A stretch of 64,000 nt of DNA from Fumia sp045645505 (GCA_045645505.1 JAZRIW010000018.1:62001-126000); one strand, 5' to 3'; shown: positions 51,767-60,896, counted from the first letter of the stretch. Program-made: numbers and translations. Notes: a model not told the origin generated them from the letters alone.

Positions 51767-52942
51767 TTATTTTTGGTTATTTAATTCTGCGAATTTCTGC
51801 GCCATTGTGGGATTATTCCTAGTCAGGCGTTTTATGGATAAATCTTCAGCTTTATTATTTGCAAGACGCAGGTTATTTTCAGATGAAAGTAATGCATCTT
51901 TTGTTTTTTGAAGATGGTCAATAGTTTTATCTATTTCTTCGATTGCTTTTTTAAATTTATCACTGGCTCGTTTATAGTTTGTTGCAAATTTATCTTTAAA
52001 ATCGTTCATTTCCGCTTCGAAATTTGAGATGTCGATGTTTTGATTGCGTATTACAGAAAGCTCTTTTTTATATTGCAAAGAGTTGAGTGCTGCATTGCGA
52101 AGGAGGGTAATTATCGGAATAAAAAATTGTGGTCTTATTACATACATTTTTGGATATTTATATGACATATCTACAATGCCTGTGTTGTAAAATTCACTGT
52201 CTGCTTCGAGTAAGGATACTAAAACTGCATATTCGCAGTTTTTTTCTCTGCGGTCTTTGTCAAGCTCTTTTAAGAAATCTTCATTTTTATGTTTTGTGGC
52301 AGTAGTGTCCATTTCATTTTTCATTTCAAACATAATAGAGATAAATTCGGTGCCGTCTTCGGACATTTCTTTGAAGATGAAATCACCTTTACTGCCGGTC
52401 CTTGCGTCGTTATCTTTTTCAAAATATGCGTTTTGAAAGCCGGTGGCACGGAGTTTGTTGAATTCTATCTCACAATGTTGTTCAAGACTTTCTCCGACCA
52501 TTTTAGTTGATTGCTTTGATTTGAAATCTTTATAGTAAGCAATCTGCTCATCTTTGTTTTTAAGCTTTTCTTCATAGCTTTCTTTTATAGTCTGTTCTTT
52601 GAGCTTTGAAGATTTTTCCTGACTTTCAAGCTGACCGTTTAAAAGAGCAATTTTTTCTTTATGATCTGCAATTTCTTTTTCTTTTTCGGAAACTGCTTCA
52701 ATTATCTCTAATTTGTTATTGGATTCTAATAATTCTATTTTATTTTTTAATGAACTTATCTCTGAATGAGCTTCATTGATTGCTATTTTAATTGCATTTT
52801 CTTTTTCTTTTTCAAATTGCATTTCGCGTTCTTTTAAATCTTTTGAAAATTCGTTATCACGCACTTGCTTTACAATAGAGGCATAGCCAGATTCATCAAC
52901 TTTAAAAATTTCTCCGCATTTTGGACATTTTATTTCCTGCAT
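51767..52942 (-). CDS. DUF2130 coiled-coil protein (RmuC/nuclease-like)
   Basis: The 391 aa start with a short CPKCGE zinc-ribbon-like motif, then a long coiled coil (residues ~30-140). The DUF2130 domain follows, with LEQHCEIEFNKL, GSKGDFIFKE and FEMKNE near 158-215; the D...E-x-K spacing suggests a PD-(D/E)XK nuclease-type fold. A second coiled coil ends the protein. The function is not established; homologues occur in bacteria and phages. I start at ATG 52942, 9 bases after AAGGAG; the ATG at 52951 touches the SD. A minus-strand TTGATT-17-TATCTT promoter precedes it. Confidence 0.85.
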   Translation of the reverse strand: MQEIKCPKCGEIFKVDESGYASIVKQVRDNEFSKDLKEREMQFEKEKENAIKIAINEAHSEISSLKNKIELLESNNKLEIIEAVSEKEKEIADHKEKIALLNGQLESQEKSSKLKEQTIKESYEEKLKNKDEQIAYYKDFKSKQSTKMVGESLEQHCEIEFNKLRATGFQNAYFEKDNDARTGSKGDFIFKEMSEDGTEFISIMFEMKNEMDTTATKHKNEDFLKELDKDRREKNCEYAVLVSLLEADSEFYNTGIVDMSYKYPKMYVIRPQFFIPIITLLRNAALNSLQYKKELSVIRNQNIDISNFEAEMNDFKDKFATNYKRASDKFKKAIEEIDKTIDHLQKTKDALLSSENNLRLANNKAEDLSIKRLTRNNPTMAQKFAELNNQK

Positions 52943-53019
52943 GATACACATCTCCTTTATTTTAAGATACCATATTATTGTTTTAAAATCAATAATGTGT
53001 ATATAAAACTGATTTTAAT

Positions 53020-53048
53020 TTGATAATAATGGTATTTTGTGTTATTAT
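53020..53048 (+). promoter_or_regulatory. Promoter of the ThuA-like gene
   Basis: TTGATA (53020-53025) and TATTAT (53043-53048) are 17 bases apart. Confidence 0.65.
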
Positions 53049-53081
53049 CAGGATAATGATAAGTTAAAAGGAGTTGCCAGA

Positions 53082-53813
53082 ATGAATAAAATTAATGTAA
53101 CTGTATGGAATGAATTTTATCATGAAAAAACTGAGGATGCAGTAAAGAAAATTTATCCAAAAGGTATTCACAGTTGTATAGGCGAATTTTTATCAGAGGA
53201 AGCAGATATGGAAATTACTTATGCCACTTTGGATATGCCTGAGCATGGACTTACAAAAGAAGTGCTTGATAATACTGACGTTCTTGTCTGGTGGGGACAT
53301 TTAAAGCATGAAGAGGTAAGTGATGAAGTTGTGGAGCGTGTTTATGAGCATGTTCAGAATGGAATGGGGCTTATCGTTCTTCATTCAGGTCATGCATCAA
53401 AAATTTTCAGAAAACTTTGCGGAACTACTTCAACTGAACTCAAATGGGGAGATGAGATGAAAGAGATTATCTGGCTTATTGATAGAGGGCATCCGATTGC
53501 AGAAGGCCTCGATGATGAAAAAATTGTTATTGAAAAGGAAGAAATCTATGGGGAACCTTTTTCAATTCCTGCGCCTGATGAACTTGTGTTTATAAGCTGG
53601 TTTGAATGTGGAGCAGTTTTCAGGAGTGGTTTTTGTTACAAGAGGGGAAAAGGGAAAATTTTTTATTTTCAACCGGGGCATGAAACTGTTCCTACGTATC
53701 ATAATAAGGCAGTTCAGAAGGTGATAAAAAATGCTGTTCGTTGGGCAAGATTTATTAAGACTCCTGAACTTATAAATGGGCAGTATTTTAAGGAAAACTG
53801 GGTAATACAGTAG
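53082..53813 (+). CDS. ThuA-like (trehalose utilisation family) protein
   Basis: The 243 aa form a class I glutamine-amidotransferase-like fold of the ThuA family: VTVWNEFYHEK near the start, DVLVWWGHLKHEEV near 65, GMGLIVLHSGHASKIFRKLCGT near 97 and FYFQPGHETVPTYHN near 205. ThuA was found in trehalose catabolism in Rhizobium, but most members are of unknown specificity, probably in sugar metabolism. No sugar operon is adjacent. ATG 53082 lies 7 bases after AAAAGGAG. Confidence 0.88.
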   Translation: MNKINVTVWNEFYHEKTEDAVKKIYPKGIHSCIGEFLSEEADMEITYATLDMPEHGLTKEVLDNTDVLVWWGHLKHEEVSDEVVERVYEHVQNGMGLIVLHSGHASKIFRKLCGTTSTELKWGDEMKEIIWLIDRGHPIAEGLDDEKIVIEKEEIYGEPFSIPAPDELVFISWFECGAVFRSGFCYKRGKGKIFYFQPGHETVPTYHNKAVQKVIKNAVRWARFIKTPELINGQYFKENWVIQ

Positions 53814-53816
53814 GTG

Positions 53817-53845
53817 TTGACTTTTTGAAAGAAATATTGTATAAT
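53817..53845 (+). promoter_or_regulatory. Promoter of the tyrS T-box transcript
   Basis: TTGACT (53817-53822) and TATAAT (53840-53845) are 17 bases apart, starting right after the ThuA-like stop codon. Initiation is expected near 53852. Confidence 0.8.
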
Positions 53846-53851
53846 TTTTAG

Positions 53852-54108
53852 GAAGGTGCTGAAAAGAACCAGTAGTTTCAGAATTTGTCTTTCAGAGAGC
53901 GTTTGAGTGGTGGGAAAACGCAGACTGTCTGTTACGAATACCTCTTGGAGCCGCGTTCTGAATTTTTAGTAGGGATTGCCGGGCACGCCCGTTACAGCGT
54001 TACGGTATTTTGTACCGGGTGAGGTTATATCTTTGAGGATATAACAAAAAGAGGTGGTACCACGATTTATTCGTCCTCTATCCCGTCGGGGGTAGAGGAC
54101 TTTTTGTT
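53852..54108 (+). promoter_or_regulatory. T-box leader, tyrosine specific
   Basis: This leader senses uncharged tRNA-Tyr. Stem I contains the specifier loop GAATACC with the tyrosine codon TAC at 53939-53941. The T-box sequence AGAGGTGGTACCACG is at 54050-54064; its TGGT (54055-54058) would pair with the ACCA end of a tRNA with discriminator A, as tRNA-Tyr has. The intrinsic terminator has arms from 54073 to 54100 followed by T5, and the alternative antiterminator pairs the T-box with its 5' arm. Uncharged tRNA should allow read-through into tyrS and probably ddh. Confidence 0.95.
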
Positions 54109-54140
54109 TATTCCCGACAAAAAACTAAAGGAGTAGTAAA

Positions 54141-55352
54141 ATGACTGTATTTGAAGAATTAAAACGCAGGGGACTTATCGCCCAGATGACACACGAAGAT
54201 AAGATTGAAGAACTTTTAAACAATGAAAAAGTAAGCTTTTATATTGGTTTTGACGCTACTGCAGACAGTTTGCATGTAGGACATTTTCTACAGCTTGTTG
54301 TTATGAAACGTTTACAGATGGCAGGACACAGACCTATTGCTTTGCTCGGTACAGGAACAACTTTGATTGGAGACCCGACAGGTAAGACCGATATGCGTCC
54401 TATGCTTACAAAAGATCAAATAGCATATAATGCGGAATGCTTCCGCAAACAGATGTCTAAGTTCGTTGATTTCAGTGATGGTAATGCTAAAATCGTTAAA
54501 AACGGTGACTGGCTTTGTGAGTTTAAATATCTTGATTTACTTCGTGATGTTGGCAGACATTTTTCAGTAAACAAAATGCTTACTGCTGAATGCTTCAAAT
54601 CCCGTCTTGAAAGAGGGCTCAGCTTTATTGAATTTAACTATATGATTATGCAAAGTTATGACTTTTTACATCTTTATCGTACAGAAGGTTGTAAAATGGA
54701 ACTTGGCGGTGACGATCAGTGGAGTAATATTTTAGGCGGTGTTGATTTGGTACGTCGTGTTGAAGGCGATGAGGTTTATGGTATGACCTTTACACTTCTT
54801 ACTACCAAAGAAGGTAAAAAGATGGGTAAAACCGAAAAGGGTGCCTTGTGGCTTGACCCTGAAAAAACATCACCTTACGAATTCTTCCAATACTGGCGTA
54901 ATGTTGGCGACGATGATGTTATTAATTGTATGAAGCTTTTGACATTCGTACCTATTGAGGAAATTGAGGCTATGGAATCTCTTACAGGTTCTGAACTTAA
55001 TCCTATTAAAGAACGTCTCGCTTTTGAGGTTACAAAGATGGTTCATGGAGAAGAGGAAGCAAATAAAGCACTTGAGGCTGCAAGACAGGTTTTCTCTTCC
55101 TCTGCAAATTCCGAAGATATGCCGACTACTGTTTTACAGGCTTCCGATCTTGAAAACAATGAAATCGGAATTTTGAATTTGCTTGTAAAATGCGGACTCG
55201 CACCCTCTAACGGAGAGGCAAGACGTTTGGTACAACAGGGTGGTATTTCAGTTAATGGTGAGAAAATAACCGATGCCAAAGCTATGATAAAGATTGAAGA
55301 TTTTGTTGTTATCAAAAAAGGAAAGAAAGTTTTCCATAAAGCTTCCAGATAG
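54141..55352 (+). CDS. tyrS: Tyrosyl-tRNA synthetase
   Basis: A class I aminoacyl-tRNA synthetase of 403 aa. The HIGH-type motif is HVGH near residue 45, the tyrosine pocket lies in YIGFDATADSLHVGHF, and the KMSKS-type loop is KKMGKT near 227. An S4 RNA-binding domain (~340-403, GEARRLVQQGGISVNGEKI) ends it. AAAGGAG precedes the ATG. Its expression is set by the T-box leader. ddh follows after 12 bases. Confidence 0.97.
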   Translation: MTVFEELKRRGLIAQMTHEDKIEELLNNEKVSFYIGFDATADSLHVGHFLQLVVMKRLQMAGHRPIALLGTGTTLIGDPTGKTDMRPMLTKDQIAYNAECFRKQMSKFVDFSDGNAKIVKNGDWLCEFKYLDLLRDVGRHFSVNKMLTAECFKSRLERGLSFIEFNYMIMQSYDFLHLYRTEGCKMELGGDDQWSNILGGVDLVRRVEGDEVYGMTFTLLTTKEGKKMGKTEKGALWLDPEKTSPYEFFQYWRNVGDDDVINCMKLLTFVPIEEIEAMESLTGSELNPIKERLAFEVTKMVHGEEEANKALEAARQVFSSSANSEDMPTTVLQASDLENNEIGILNLLVKCGLAPSNGEARRLVQQGGISVNGEKITDAKAMIKIEDFVVIKKGKKVFHKASR

Positions 55353-55364
55353 AAAGGATATTTT

Positions 55365-56261
55365 ATGATTAAAGCAGCAATTATAGGTTACGGAAATATA
55401 GGTAAATATGCACTTGAAGCTATCGAGGCATCAAGTGATATGGAGTGTATTGGTATTGTAAGAAGAAATGCTGATTCTAAAAAACCTGCGGAACTTAATG
55501 ATTATCCCGTGGTTGACAGCATTTTAAAACTTCCTGAAAAACCGGATGTAGCAATTTTATCTACACCGACACGTTCGGTTGAAGTGTTTGCAACAGAGTG
55601 TCTTAAAAACAATATAAATACTGTTGATAGTTTTGATATTCACAGCAAAATCTGGGAACTTAAAACAAATCTTGATAAGGTTGCAAAAGAAAATAATTGT
55701 GTTTCGATTATTTCTGCAGGATGGGATCCCGGATCTGATTCTGTGGTGCGTACACTTATGCAGGCTTGTGCACCAAAAGGACTCAGCTATACAAATTTCG
55801 GCCCCGGTATGAGTATGGGGCATACAGTTGCTGTAAAGGCCATTGAAGGGGTAAAAGAGGCACTTTCCATGACTATTCCTCTTGGCACATCTATTCACAG
55901 AAGAATGGTTTACATCGAGCTCGAAAACGGGTATGATTTTGATAAGGTTTCCCAGAAAATCAAGAATGATGCTTATTTTATAAATGATGAAACTCATGTA
56001 ATTGAGGTTCCAAGTGTAAAAGCTTTGCTTGATATGGGGCATGGTGTTAATCTTACAAGAAAAGGTGTTTCCGGTAAAACTCCAAATCAGCTTTTTGAGT
56101 TTAATATGAAAATAAATAATCCTGCATTGACAGGTCAGGTTTTGATAGCTTCTGCAAGAGCTTCTTTAAAGCAATCACCCGGTGCTTATACTTTGATTGA
56201 AATTCCTGTTATCGATTTACTTGAGGGTGACAGGGAAGATATTATCCGTCATTTGGTATAA
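55365..56261 (+). CDS. ddh: meso-Diaminopimelate dehydrogenase
   Basis: Ddh makes meso-diaminopimelate directly from tetrahydrodipicolinate, NADPH and ammonia, bypassing the longer acetylase/succinylase routes; the product feeds lysine and peptidoglycan synthesis. The 298 aa start with a Rossmann motif AAIIGYGNIGKYALEAI, followed by LSTPTRS near 65 and the substrate region ISAGWDPGSDSVVRTL near 118-133, with FGPGMSMGHTVAVKAI following near 145-160. AAAGGA precedes the ATG. Lying behind tyrS without a terminator, it may also respond to the tyrosine T-box. Confidence 0.95.
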   Translation: MIKAAIIGYGNIGKYALEAIEASSDMECIGIVRRNADSKKPAELNDYPVVDSILKLPEKPDVAILSTPTRSVEVFATECLKNNINTVDSFDIHSKIWELKTNLDKVAKENNCVSIISAGWDPGSDSVVRTLMQACAPKGLSYTNFGPGMSMGHTVAVKAIEGVKEALSMTIPLGTSIHRRMVYIELENGYDFDKVSQKIKNDAYFINDETHVIEVPSVKALLDMGHGVNLTRKGVSGKTPNQLFEFNMKINNPALTGQVLIASARASLKQSPGAYTLIEIPVIDLLEGDREDIIRHLV

Positions 56262-56347
56262 AAAGGTGTTTTGGAAAGGATTTTTTTGTAAAAATCGCTG
56301 AAATATTCAATTTTTAAAGAAAATATGCAGTTTTTTTAAAAAATCTC

Positions 56348-56376
56348 TTGCAATTTTCAAAATGATGTGGTAGTAT
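56348..56376 (+). promoter_or_regulatory. rplS promoter
   Basis: TTGCAA (56348-56353) and TAGTAT (56371-56376) are 17 bases apart with TG at 56368-56369. The spacer begins CAATTTTCAAAAT (56351-56363), the 13-mer also found in the guaB promoter. Confidence 0.6.
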
Positions 56377-56382
56377 ATATTA

Positions 56383-56507
56383 GATATCGTTCCGCTTTTG
56401 GTATTTTTACTTAAAAGTGGGGGTTAATGTTTAACATTAAAGCGGGCATTCCTCTGCACAGGTTTAGCCTCTGATGCATGAATGTCTGAAAACTTAGGAG
56501 GAAAACA
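56383..56507 (+). promoter_or_regulatory. Structured rplS leader, candidate L19 leader
   Basis: The ~125-base leader can form CCGCTTTT with AAAAGTGG (from 56392) and a perfect TTAATGTT-T-AACATTAA hairpin near 56424-56440, then a GCATTC...GAATGT arm. L19 leaders are known in Firmicutes; I infer a similar role from position and folding. Confidence 0.45.
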
Positions 56508-56852
56508 ATGGACGCATTAAAACTTATCAGTCAGTCCAGCTTGAAAGCAGACAAACCTGCTTTGAGAATTGGTGATTACGTGAGAGTCGCTGTTAAAATT
56601 CGTGAAGGCGACAAAGAAAGAATTCAGGCTTTTGAAGGAACTGTTATTTCTATGAAACATGGTGGAATTTCTGAAACTTTTACCGTAAGACGTATTGCTC
56701 ACGGTGTAGGTATTGAAAGAGTATTCCCTGTGCATTCTCCCAACGTTGTAAATGTAGAAGTACTTCGTCACGGTCGTGTTAGACGTGCAAAACTTTACTA
56801 TTTACGTGATAGAGTTGGTAAGGCTGCTCGCGTTAAAGAAAAAATCGTATAA
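56508..56852 (+). CDS. rplS: Ribosomal protein L19
   Basis: L19 sits at the 30S-50S interface. The 114 aa contain the family elements GDYVRVAVKIREGDKERIQAFEGTVISMKHGGISETFTVRRIAHGVGIERVFP and the C-terminal RHGRVRRAKLYYLRDRVGKAARV. TTAGGAGG precedes the ATG. It leads a run with lepB and rbgA, a common Firmicute order. Confidence 0.97.
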   Translation: MDALKLISQSSLKADKPALRIGDYVRVAVKIREGDKERIQAFEGTVISMKHGGISETFTVRRIAHGVGIERVFPVHSPNVVNVEVLRHGRVRRAKLYYLRDRVGKAARVKEKIV

Positions 56853-56863
56853 GAACACGAGGA

Positions 56864-56886
56864 AAGGGACGGTAACGTCCCTTTTT
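56864..56886 (+). terminator. Terminator after rplS
   Basis: GGGACG (56866-56871) pairs with CGTCCC (56876-56881) around GTAA, followed by T5. Confidence 0.88.
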
Positions 56887-56917
56887 CTGCTATTTTTATT
56901 AAATAAGAGGTATCAGA

Positions 56918-57496
56918 ATGAGTGAATTTGATAATGCTCCTTTGGAGGAAAATGAAGAGAAAAAAACTAATAAAATAATAGCTGAGCTTTTGGATTGGGT
57001 AAAATCTTTTATAGGGGCTGCAATTTTTGTAGGTATTGTTTTTGGGTTTATTATCACTCCTGTTAAGGTTGACGGACGTTCGATGGAACCTACACTTCAT
57101 CACCAGGACAGACTCATTGCATATAAATTATTTTATACTCCCAAAAATGGTGATATAGTTATAGTTAATGATAAAAATTCTCTCGGAAAACCGCTGGTTA
57201 AAAGGGTTATTGCAACTGAGGGAGAGACTGTTACTGTGACAGAAGAAGGACTTGTAAAGGTTAACGGACTTTATATAGATGAACCTTATATTGCTTCCAT
57301 TATAGATGAAGAAAATATCGGTTATCACAGATACCCTGTTGAAGTCCCCGAGGGTTCAGTATTTGTTATGGGAGATAATCGTAATAATTCTACCGATAGC
57401 AGATTTAAGTCTGTTGGATTTGTTTTAAATGAGAATATAATGGGAAAAGCGGTGTTTAGATTTTTCCCGTTTTCTAATATAGGTACACTTGATTAA
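56918..57496 (+). CDS. lepB: Signal peptidase I
   Basis: The membrane protease that removes signal peptides from exported proteins. The 192 aa have a short acidic cytoplasmic start, one transmembrane helix (~30-48, FIGAAIFVGIVFGFIITPV), box B VDGRSMEPTL with the catalytic Ser near 54, box D LVKRVIATEGE with the catalytic Lys near 94, and box E VMGDNRNNSTDSR near 150. The single-membrane-span form is typical of Gram-positives. It lies between rplS and rbgA. Confidence 0.95.
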   Translation: MSEFDNAPLEENEEKKTNKIIAELLDWVKSFIGAAIFVGIVFGFIITPVKVDGRSMEPTLHHQDRLIAYKLFYTPKNGDIVIVNDKNSLGKPLVKRVIATEGETVTVTEEGLVKVNGLYIDEPYIASIIDEENIGYHRYPVEVPEGSVFVMGDNRNNSTDSRFKSVGFVLNENIMGKAVFRFFPFSNIGTLD

Positions 57497-57510
57497 GGGA
57501 GGTATCTTCT

Positions 57511-58377
57511 ATGCTTGAACAAGCTTCAATACAGTGGTTTCCCGGTCATATGGCAAAAACCAGAAGAATGATTAAGGAAAATCTTCCTCTTGTTGATATT
57601 GTCGTCGAGCTCAGAGATGCCCGTATTCCTTTAAGTTCGGAAAATCCGGAACTTTTAAAGTGGATTGGAAACAAAAAAAGACTTATAGTTTTGAATAAAT
57701 GTGATACAGCGGATGCTAAAATTACTGCAAGATGGCTTAATTTTTATAAAGAAAAAGGAGTTACTGCTATCGCAACAGACTCTAAAACCGGTAAGGGACT
57801 ATCACAGTTTTTACCTGCTGTAAGAGAAGAACTTGAGGAGTTGCTCTCGCGTCGTGCACAAAAGGGTATGGCAGGCAGACCACTTCGTATGATGATTGTA
57901 GGAATTCCAAATGTTGGGAAATCATCATTTATCAATAAACTTGCAAGAGAAAAAAGAGCAAAGGTTGAGGACAGGCCCGGAGTTACCAGAGGAAAACAAT
58001 GGGTAACAGTAAGTAGAGATGTTGAACTTCTGGATATGCCGGGGGTACTTTGGCCTAAATTTGAAGATCCTTCTGTAGGTGAGAAATTGGCATTTACCGG
58101 GGCTGTTAAGGATCAGGTGTTTGATGTTGAGCTACTTGCTATGCGACTTCTTGATTTTATGAGAAAAGAGTATATAAGTAAGCTTTTTGACAGATTTAAA
58201 ATCACCTCGGAGGAGATAGAAGATTTAGAGCCATACGATCTTTTATGTTTAGTTGGCAAAAAGAGAGGTATGCTTATAAGCGGGGGAGAAATTGATACCT
58301 TAAGAGCCGGTACTATGGTATTAGATGAGTATCGTGGAGGAAAATTTGGAAATATGTCATTGGAAGTTCCAAATTGA
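57511..58377 (+). CDS. rbgA: Ribosome biogenesis GTPase RbgA (YlqF)
   Basis: A circularly permuted GTPase needed for late 50S assembly. The 288 aa have the permuted motif order: G4 NKCD near residue 61, then G5-like TDSKTG, G1 GIPNVGKSSF near 130, G2 PGVTRG and G3 DMPG near 174, then an RNA-binding helical C-terminal domain. The N-terminus WFPGHMAKTRRMI is diagnostic of the YlqF/MTG1 group. AAGGGAGG precedes the ATG. Confidence 0.96.
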   Translation: MLEQASIQWFPGHMAKTRRMIKENLPLVDIVVELRDARIPLSSENPELLKWIGNKKRLIVLNKCDTADAKITARWLNFYKEKGVTAIATDSKTGKGLSQFLPAVREELEELLSRRAQKGMAGRPLRMMIVGIPNVGKSSFINKLAREKRAKVEDRPGVTRGKQWVTVSRDVELLDMPGVLWPKFEDPSVGEKLAFTGAVKDQVFDVELLAMRLLDFMRKEYISKLFDRFKITSEEIEDLEPYDLLCLVGKKRGMLISGGEIDTLRAGTMVLDEYRGGKFGNMSLEVPN

Positions 58378-58391
58378 AAGGAGAAATAATT

Positions 58392-59342
58392 TTGACCTTG
58401 TATGAATACGATGCATCGCTTCAGATAATGAATTTTTGCGGTGTTGATGAAGCAGGCAGAGGGCCGCTTGCAGGAGATGTATATGCAGCAGCAGTCATAC
58501 TTGATATGAATAATCCAATTGAAGGTTTAAATGACAGCAAAAAGCTTTCTGAAAAGAAAAGGGAAGAGCTTTATGATGAGATTGTTGAGAAAGCAGTTGC
58601 TTTTTCGGTTGCTACCGCTTCTGTAAAGGAAATAGATGAGTTTAATATTTTAAATGCTACTTTTTTAGCAATGAAAAGGGCGGTTGAGGGACTTTCCAAG
58701 AAACCCGATTTTGCACTTATAGATGGCAATAAAAATCCCGATGTATCTGTTCCGAGCAGATGTCTTATTAAAGGTGATGCAACTTCCGCTTCAATTGCGG
58801 CGGCATCTATTTTAGCTAAAGTTACAAGGGACAGATATATGGCTGAGATAGATAAAATGTACCCAGAGTATCTTTTTGCAAAGCATAAGGGATATGGCAC
58901 AGAACTGCATTATGAAATGCTTGATAAATATGGGGTTTCACCTGTACATAGAATGTCTTTTTTAAAGAAATATTTTGATAAAAAATCGCTTCCCGACACA
59001 GCTGTATCTGGGGAGAAAGGTGAAAAACTTGCCTTAAAATATCTTAAAAATAACGGCTATAAGATTTTAGAAAAAAATTATCATAGTTTTGAAGGTGAAA
59101 TTGATATAATTGCTTTGAAAGATGATGTTATCAGTTTTGTTGAGGTAAAAACACGTAATGAAAATGCGATAGCAGCACCGAGAGAAGCAGTTACAAGCAG
59201 TAAACAGGAAAAAATTAAAAAAACTGCTTTGAGATATATGACTAAAACAGAGTATCAACCTCGGTTTGATATAATAGAGGTTATATTAGATGATAAGAAA
59301 AAACTTGTAAGTTTAGAGCATCTGGAAAATGCTTTTCAATAA
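58392..59342 (+). CDS. rnhB: RNase HII fused to a YraN-type (UPF0102) nuclease-like domain
   Basis: Residues ~1-200 are RNase HII: GVDEAGRGPLAGDVYAAAV near 16 holds the DE of the DEDD site, IDGNK near 110 and AASILAKVTRDRYM near 140 add the rest. RNase HII removes ribonucleotides from DNA. After a short linker, residues ~208-316 are a complete YraN/UPF0102 domain: GEKLALKYLKNNGYKILEKNY, GEIDIIA near 234 and FVEVKTR near 249, a PD-(D/E)XK-like arrangement of unknown role. The two genes are usually separate neighbours. The start is TTG 58392, 8 bases after AAAGGAG; a TTG at 58374 lies upstream of that SD and overlaps the rbgA stop. Confidence 0.92.
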   Translation: MTLYEYDASLQIMNFCGVDEAGRGPLAGDVYAAAVILDMNNPIEGLNDSKKLSEKKREELYDEIVEKAVAFSVATASVKEIDEFNILNATFLAMKRAVEGLSKKPDFALIDGNKNPDVSVPSRCLIKGDATSASIAAASILAKVTRDRYMAEIDKMYPEYLFAKHKGYGTELHYEMLDKYGVSPVHRMSFLKKYFDKKSLPDTAVSGEKGEKLALKYLKNNGYKILEKNYHSFEGEIDIIALKDDVISFVEVKTRNENAIAAPREAVTSSKQEKIKKTALRYMTKTEYQPRFDIIEVILDDKKKLVSLEHLENAFQ

Positions 59343-59363
59343 TTAAAACAGGAGAGAATGATT

Positions 59364-60854
59364 ATGTATTACAACAGTACCAGAAATTCAAATTGTATGG
59401 TTACATCTGCACAGGCAATTGCTCAGGGAATTTCCAGTGAAGGAGGACTTTTTGTACCTAAGGATTTGCCTAAAATTACATTAGATGATATTTCCTATAT
59501 GGTCGGAAAAAGCTACAATGACAAGGCTAAAACAGTTTTAGCAAAGTTTTTGACTGATTTCACTGAAGAAGAATTGAATTATTGTGTTGATAACGCTTAT
59601 ACAGATAAAAAATTTGATACTGAGAGTATTTTTGATATTGCAAAAGTTGGAGAAAAGGCATATCTTTTGGAATTGTGGCATGGACCTACTTGTGCTTTTA
59701 AAGATATGGCGTTACAGCTTTTACCTTATCTTCTGACAACTTCTGCTAATAAAACTGTTCCTGATAAGGAAATTGTTGTTTTGGTTGCAACTTCCGGTGA
59801 TACCGGAAAAGCAGCATTAGAAGGATTTAAAGATGTGCCTAAGACTAAAATGCTTGTTTTTTATCCTGAAAATGGTGTTAGTAATATGCAGAAACTTCAG
59901 ATGACTACCCAAGAGGGAGGAAATGTTTCTGTATGTGCAATTAAAGGTAATTTTGATGATGCTCAAAGCGGAGTAAAGAAGATTTTTACTGATGAAAAAA
60001 TTGTTAAAGAGCTTGAGAAAAACAACCAGATGTTTTCATCTGCAAACTCTATTAACTGGGGAAGATTAGTACCGCAGATTGTTTATTATATTGCTGCTTA
60101 TACAACTATGGTTGAACGTGAGGAAATAAAGCTTGGCGAAAAGGTAAATGTCTGTGTGCCTACAGGAAATTTCGGTAATATTCTTGCTGCATATTATGCA
60201 AAAAATATGGGACTTCCAATCGAAAAGCTTATTTGTGCATCAAATAAAAATAAGGTTTTATCTGATTTTATTTCCACCGGTGTTTATGATAAAAATCGTG
60301 AATTTTTCACAACGTCATCTCCGTCAATGGACATTTTGATTTCCTCTAATTTAGAGCGTCTTTTATATGACCTTTGCGGAAAAGATGATAAAATTATTTC
60401 TGAATGGTTTACAAAACTTTCAACCGATGGAAAATATGAAGTAAGCGAAGATGTTATGAAAAAGCTCAAAGAGTCTTTCTACGGCGGATATTGCGATGAT
60501 GAGCAGACTAAGAAAACTATCGGGGAAACATTTGAAAAATACAGCTATCTTTGTGATACACATACAGCTGTTGCAGTAAAAGTTTATAATGATTATTGCG
60601 AAAAAACAGGTGATAAGTTAAAAACTATCATCGCTTCTACTGCTTCTCCCTATAAATTTACCGGGAATGTACTTGAAAGTATTACTGATAAGGCAATTCC
60701 TGCAGACGATTTTGCGCAGGTTGAAATGTTAAGTGAGATTAGTCGTATGACACCGCCTGAATCTTTACTTGAGCTTAAAAATAAAGAGGTAAGATTTAAA
60801 GACAGTGTTACAAAAGAGCAAATGGTTGAAAAAGTAACAGCGATGCTTAAATAG
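59364..60854 (+). CDS. thrC: Threonine synthase
   Basis: The PLP enzyme that converts O-phosphohomoserine to threonine. The 496 aa belong to the longer (fungal/E. coli-like) class: YYNSTRNSNCMVTSAQAIAQGISSEGGLFVP at the start, the PLP lysine in WHGPTCAFKDMALQLLP near residue 112, ATSGDTGKAALEGF near 150 and SANSINWGRLVPQ near 235. I start at ATG 59364, 9 bases after AGGAG; the ATG at 59358 is only 3 bases from it. No other thr genes are adjacent. Confidence 0.94.
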   Translation: MYYNSTRNSNCMVTSAQAIAQGISSEGGLFVPKDLPKITLDDISYMVGKSYNDKAKTVLAKFLTDFTEEELNYCVDNAYTDKKFDTESIFDIAKVGEKAYLLELWHGPTCAFKDMALQLLPYLLTTSANKTVPDKEIVVLVATSGDTGKAALEGFKDVPKTKMLVFYPENGVSNMQKLQMTTQEGGNVSVCAIKGNFDDAQSGVKKIFTDEKIVKELEKNNQMFSSANSINWGRLVPQIVYYIAAYTTMVEREEIKLGEKVNVCVPTGNFGNILAAYYAKNMGLPIEKLICASNKNKVLSDFISTGVYDKNREFFTTSSPSMDILISSNLERLLYDLCGKDDKIISEWFTKLSTDGKYEVSEDVMKKLKESFYGGYCDDEQTKKTIGETFEKYSYLCDTHTAVAVKVYNDYCEKTGDKLKTIIASTASPYKFTGNVLESITDKAIPADDFAQVEMLSEISRMTPPESLLELKNKEVRFKDSVTKEQMVEKVTAMLK

Positions 60855-60896
60855 TATAGAAGGGAAGGGCGGTTTATATTTTAAACCAAAATTCTG

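Noticed and set aside
55557..56042. 161-codon open frame antisense to ddh
   Set aside because: No SD and no domain; Cys/His-rich translation is the mirror of the coding strand.
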